Of a DNA stretch of 64,000 nt, positions 60,601 to 64,000 are shown one piece after another. Numbering within the stretch: position 1 is the first letter of the stretch; each line of letters opens with the position of its first letter. Source of the stretch: Gnetum montanum (taxonomy: Eukaryota > Streptophyta > Gnetopsida > Gnetales > Gnetaceae); assembly GCA_015680685.1 (NCBI GenBank), contig MNCI01029130.1:22058-86057 (forward strand), read 5' to 3'. The notes under the pieces are model-generated. The model was not told the DNA's origin. It worked only from the letters and a program-made list of their open reading frames with translations, and made no database searches. The position numbers and the translations under genes are program-made.

Positions 60601-61200
60601 TCTAAATGGGTCCAAGTTGACAAAGAACTTGGGAAATTAATGTTTGTAAACCTAGGAGTCTAGAAGCTTGATCGATTTGCATCCCAGATCACCCCAGTAC
60701 CAAAACGTAAGAGCACTCCCTCTGCTCCATATTGGCTCCACACTAGCCAACATGGAACCAATGTGAAGACTATCTAAAACCTAATTTAACATTTGAAACC
60801 TATGCTAAATGAAGCCAAAATGCAACTTGGAGAGGCACAACTACTAGATCTTGGTCCCAGCTATCCATTCAACCCTATTTGACCCTATTCTAACTTACTT
60901 TTGCATCATCTACAGTGAGCCCTCTCTCCTCCATGTTGGCTAGCATGGAGAGAAAGGGTGAGACTTTAACACATGCTTTTTAACCTTTACCAACCTCTAA
61001 AGTTCCCAATTTTGATAGATATGGTCATGCACTACCTTGTGAAGGCCTCAAAACCTCAATTTTGGACCTCTAGATATCCCAAAACATACTTTCCTTGGTT
61101 TCCATGCTGAGGCTCACTCCTTCCATGCTAGCTAGTGTGGAAATAGGGGGCTCAATGTGGAAGCCTCAAAACTCTTGATTTCTAAGTTCAAATAGCCTAG
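57620..61200. repeat. Tandem array, monomer about 188 bp, palindromic core
   Basis: A core related to TTCCATGCTAGCTAGTGTGG recurs at 58494, 58675, 58846, 59028, 59212, 59405, 59598, 59787, 59980, 60171, 60354, 60534, 60726, 60929 and 61122. Intervals are 171-203 bases, with a mean of 187.7 over 14 intervals. Weaker copies precede 58494 (57750, 57930, 58130, 58300). Several cores are nearly palindromic (CCATGCTAGCTAGCATG near 59981; CCATGTTGGCTAGCATGG near 60930). The intervening sequence is diverged but shares elements such as ACATGCATG and CCCTTGA. Tat-lineage elements are known to carry tandem repeats in their 3' untranslated regions, and this array follows a Tat gag and an antisense ORF. 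Confidence 0.85.
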
Positions 61201-61533
61201 AAATAGTCCTAATTAATGTCCAAAATCATTCATGACCCTTGTAGCCTCACACCAATGCCCACTAAGCCATAAAACTAGTAAAAAATAACCCTTTTTTACC
61301 TATATTAGCCAAGTTTCACCATATGTAGCCTATCTTGCCTGATTTAGCCTTATTTTATGATGTTTCAAGTTATTTTTTATCTTGTGTTTCATTGCTAACC
61401 TTGTTGACCTTCTTATGGCCTTTACATAGCCTTATGTTTTCTTTTTTTACCTTATTATAGCCTTATTTACCTTTTTTTGTCTTTTATTAGTATTGGATGA
61501 CAAGGTTTGACCTTCCTTGATCACCATTTGACA

Positions 61534-62065
61534 CCATGTGACCATGGCCCACTATGCCCTTAAACTGGCATCACCATGAACTTTGTTGACCCTTGGTAGC
61601 CTTGTTTCTTATACTTCCCTTTGTTTGACCTTTATTTAACTCTTATTACACTTTGTTTGCTTCTTTTTTCCCTATTTGTATTCTTGAATGACCTTGCTTA
61701 CATTAAAATAACATTTATTTGCATAATTTTATAGCATTTCAGCCTTTTTTTTCTTCCTCATATTTACCCAAGTGCCACTTAATGTGCTTATGGTTGACAT
61801 GTAGACTAAAGTATGAGTACTTGGGAGTAGATAAATGTACCTTTGAGCCTAAATGAACCTCATGGTAATGTAGAATGATATATCAACCTTGATTACCTAG
61901 ATCTTAAGCTAGAGAGTCTTGTTGACCACAGAGCCTTGATAGAGAAACCTCTAGAATGACCTAAAAACCTAGTCAAAACACTTGACTTAGAGGTGGTTGA
62001 CATAATCAAAGACTCTCTAGTTGAGGTTCTTCTCATAACACATAGTGGTAAGGAGAAAACCCATA
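61534..62065 (+). repeat. Left arm of 532-bp inverted repeat
   Basis: I find 61534-62065 to be the reverse complement of 62183-62714 without a mismatch or indel in the parts compared. The arm ends directly at a single N (62066). See the finding on assembly artefact. Confidence 0.93.
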
Positions 62066-62182
62066 NTAGGTGTAGGTCTAGACTTAGCATATCTTCATAT
62101 GACTAGGCAAAGACCTTAATATTGCCTTGTAGCACCTTGGTGATGTCTTGAGTCTATTGAGATTCCAATGAGGAACTTAGTT

Positions 62183-62714
62183 TATGGGTTTTCTCCTTAC
62201 CACTATGTGTTATGAGAAGAACCTCAACTAGAGAGTCTTTGATTATGTCAACCACCTCTAAGTCAAGTGTTTTGACTAGGTTTTTAGGTCATTCTAGAGG
62301 TTTCTCTATCAAGGCTCTGTGGTCAACAAGACTCTCTAGCTTAAGATCTAGGTAATCAAGGTTGATATATCATTCTACATTACCATGAGGTTCATTTAGG
62401 CTCAAAGGTACATTTATCTACTCCCAAGTACTCATACTTTAGTCTACATGTCAACCATAAGCACATTAAGTGGCACTTGGGTAAATATGAGGAAGAAAAA
62501 AAAGGCTGAAATGCTATAAAATTATGCAAATAAATGTTATTTTAATGTAAGCAAGGTCATTCAAGAATACAAATAGGGAAAAAAGAAGCAAACAAAGTGT
62601 AATAAGAGTTAAATAAAGGTCAAACAAAGGGAAGTATAAGAAACAAGGCTACCAAGGGTCAACAAAGTTCATGGTGATGCCAGTTTAAGGGCATAGTGGG
62701 CCATGGTCACATGG
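62183..62714 (-). repeat. Right arm of 532-bp inverted repeat
   Basis: Reverse complement of 61534-62065. It ends directly at a single N (62715). The 117-base interval 62066-62182 includes the other N. Confidence 0.93.
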
Positions 62715-62715
62715 N

Positions 62716-64000
62716 GAAGAGTTGGTATAACTACCTGCAGTTTATTCTCCACAAGAGGGTAAACCATTCTACATCTACCTTACCATCTTTGACATGTCCA
62801 TTGCCTCTCTACTCTCTCAGAAACATGATGATAGAGTAGAAATGCTATTATACTACCTTAATCATGGGTTAGTTGCCCATTAAACCCAACACACTGAAGT
62901 GGAGAAGTATTATCTAGCACTAGGCTTCTCATTGAAGAAGTGGAGATAGTACCTCTTTAGAAGCCAAGTCAATGTCATTTGCAAAGATAACATGATTAGA
63001 GCCAAAATGACCAACATCTACAAAAGTAGTTGTATAGCCCAATGGAAAGCCATAAATGTATACTTAGACCTTCATTATATCTCTGAATTCTCAATGAATG
63101 TTCAAGCTATAGCTATAAAACTGATAGTATCACCTATTGATGACCAAGTAGCCATAGATCCTAAGTTCCCTGATGAGCACATTAACACCATTAGCCAAGC
63201 ACTTGAGGGTTATGAGGTGGTCATGCACTTTGACGGAGCTTCAACTACCCATGGGGCTAGTGCCACTACCATTATAACATTCCCATCTAGTGAAATATGA
63301 TCCTTCACCTATCATTTTGAGTTTCCATGTACCAACAACATAGTGGAGTATGAGGATTTGATTAGAGAAATTATGGTAGCATGTGACCTAGGAATTAGGT
63401 GCTTAATGATCAAAGGTGATTTCCAACTAATGGTTAACCAAGTAACCAAAGTCTATGCATGTAAAGCCAAACACTTACAACCTTACTATGACCTAGGGAG
63501 CCAATTATTACAATAATTTACAGATGTTGATATCGAGCACATACCCTAAAACCAAAACACTATAGTTAATTCAATTGCAACATTAGCCATCAATGTGATG
63601 CTAGATGTGTTTAGTAAATTGCCAACCTTAACTGTGGACTATGATATTTCCATCATACAAAGTGCTGAGGATACCTTTGTGGTTGTAGTTCATATTGCTC
63701 CTTCTAAGGAGTGATATGATGATATCAAATTTTATGTTATGCATGGTGATTCTTCACAAGGCCTAACTACTACTAGAACAGGTGATGTCAACAAATGATC
63801 GAAGTAGTATGTCATCATAGATGATAACACATTATGTTAACAATCCTACGATGACATATTGTTAAAGTTCTTGGGTAGAATCGAAGCCAAAATAGTCCTA
63901 GAGGAATTTCAAGAGGGTATTTGTGGGGGACATATAGGACCTAGAGCTATGACTACTAAGATTAGATAGTTAGGTTACTACTAGCCCTATATAGAAAAAA
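62716..64000 (+). pseudogene. Tat-lineage pol fragment: two RNase H domains and integrase start
   Basis: A single + strand frame, broken by stops, begins right after N 62715. The classical RNase H comes first (FYIYLTIFDMSIASLLSQ, then HTEVEKYYLALGFSLKKW). The archaeal-type RNase H follows from about 63220 (VVMHFDGASTTHG, TNNIVEYEDLIREIMVACDL, IKGDFQLMVNQV, then NTIVNSIATLA). Asp, Glu and Asp of its catalytic set are present, but the last Asp (usual ADALA) reads Asn. At 63860-63985 the integrase zinc-binding start is seen (LEEFQEGICGGHIGPR), with Gln for the first His and a stop in the YYWP motif. The second RNase H is a mark of the Tat/Ogre lineage. RT is missing at the scaffold joint, and the element runs off the window. 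Confidence 0.88.

Noticed and set aside
61893-62090. - strand frame of 65 codons
   Set aside because: It lies in the inverted repeat, includes an N and is not related to any retroelement domain; a chance frame.
1-64000. Integrated pararetrovirus (caulimovirus-type) sequence
   Set aside because: The RT regions are accompanied by integrase, LTR pairs, PBS and polypurine tracts in gypsy or copia order. No movement or coat protein motif was seen.

Overview
The window is repeat-filled nuclear DNA of a large plant genome, with no gene I can call intact. It is AT-rich and carries several generations of decayed LTR retrotransposons. Many in-frame stops look like C-to-T changes of CAA, CAG or CGA codons, and CpG-containing sites such as the primer-binding sites are eroded the same way, as expected of long-methylated repeats. 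The age and nesting of the elements would suit a gymnosperm or another slow-purging giant plant genome, but the species cannot be read from the sequence. N gaps (10949-11675, 45449-45641) and single Ns (45400, 62066, 62715) show a draft scaffold. Layout: (1) 1-5363, element A on the + strand, an Athila-like non-autonomous retrotransposon with a partial 5' LTR, a tRNA-Asp-type primer site, the gag N-terminus, a protease with stops, no reverse transcriptase or integrase, and a 3' LTR. (2) 5364-9934, broken pieces of a coiled-coil retroelement ORF on the - strand, unrecognised sequence, and a small cluster of palindromic repeats. (3) 9935-38490, element C on the - strand, an Athila-like Ty3/gypsy element. 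It is split by element B (21371-34712, - strand, same family) inside its protease, and by a 2.3-kb LTR-like unit D (14731-17032) with an exact ATAAA target duplication. B and C each have gag, PR, RT-RNase H, integrase and then an extra long coiled-coil ORF in the position where Athila-type elements carry env-like genes. (4) 38491-41615, two palindromic repeat clusters flanking a Ty1/copia RT-RNase H remnant. (5) 41616-45402, AT-rich DNA with traces of a coiled-coil and a possible Ulp1-like protease fragment, and a short LTR fragment. (6) 45642-61250, a decayed Tat-lineage gypsy region: repeated leader, gag and protease on the + strand, then a multi-intron gene remnant on the - strand, then a tandem array of about 188-bp monomers. 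(7) 61534-62714, a 532-bp inverted repeat with no mismatch seen, bounded by single Ns and very probably an assembly artefact. (8) 62716 to the end, a + strand Tat pol fragment with two RNase H domains (classical and archaeal-type) and the start of an integrase. How the parts relate: A shares its LTR termini, primer site, an LTR box, gag N-terminus and protease with B and C, so B/C-type elements are the likely former source of proteins for A-type elements. The most unusual items are the antisense intron-bearing gene remnant beside a Tat gag-protease, the two palindrome-centred tandem arrays with a period near 190 bp, and the conserved coiled-coil ORF of the Athila-like family.
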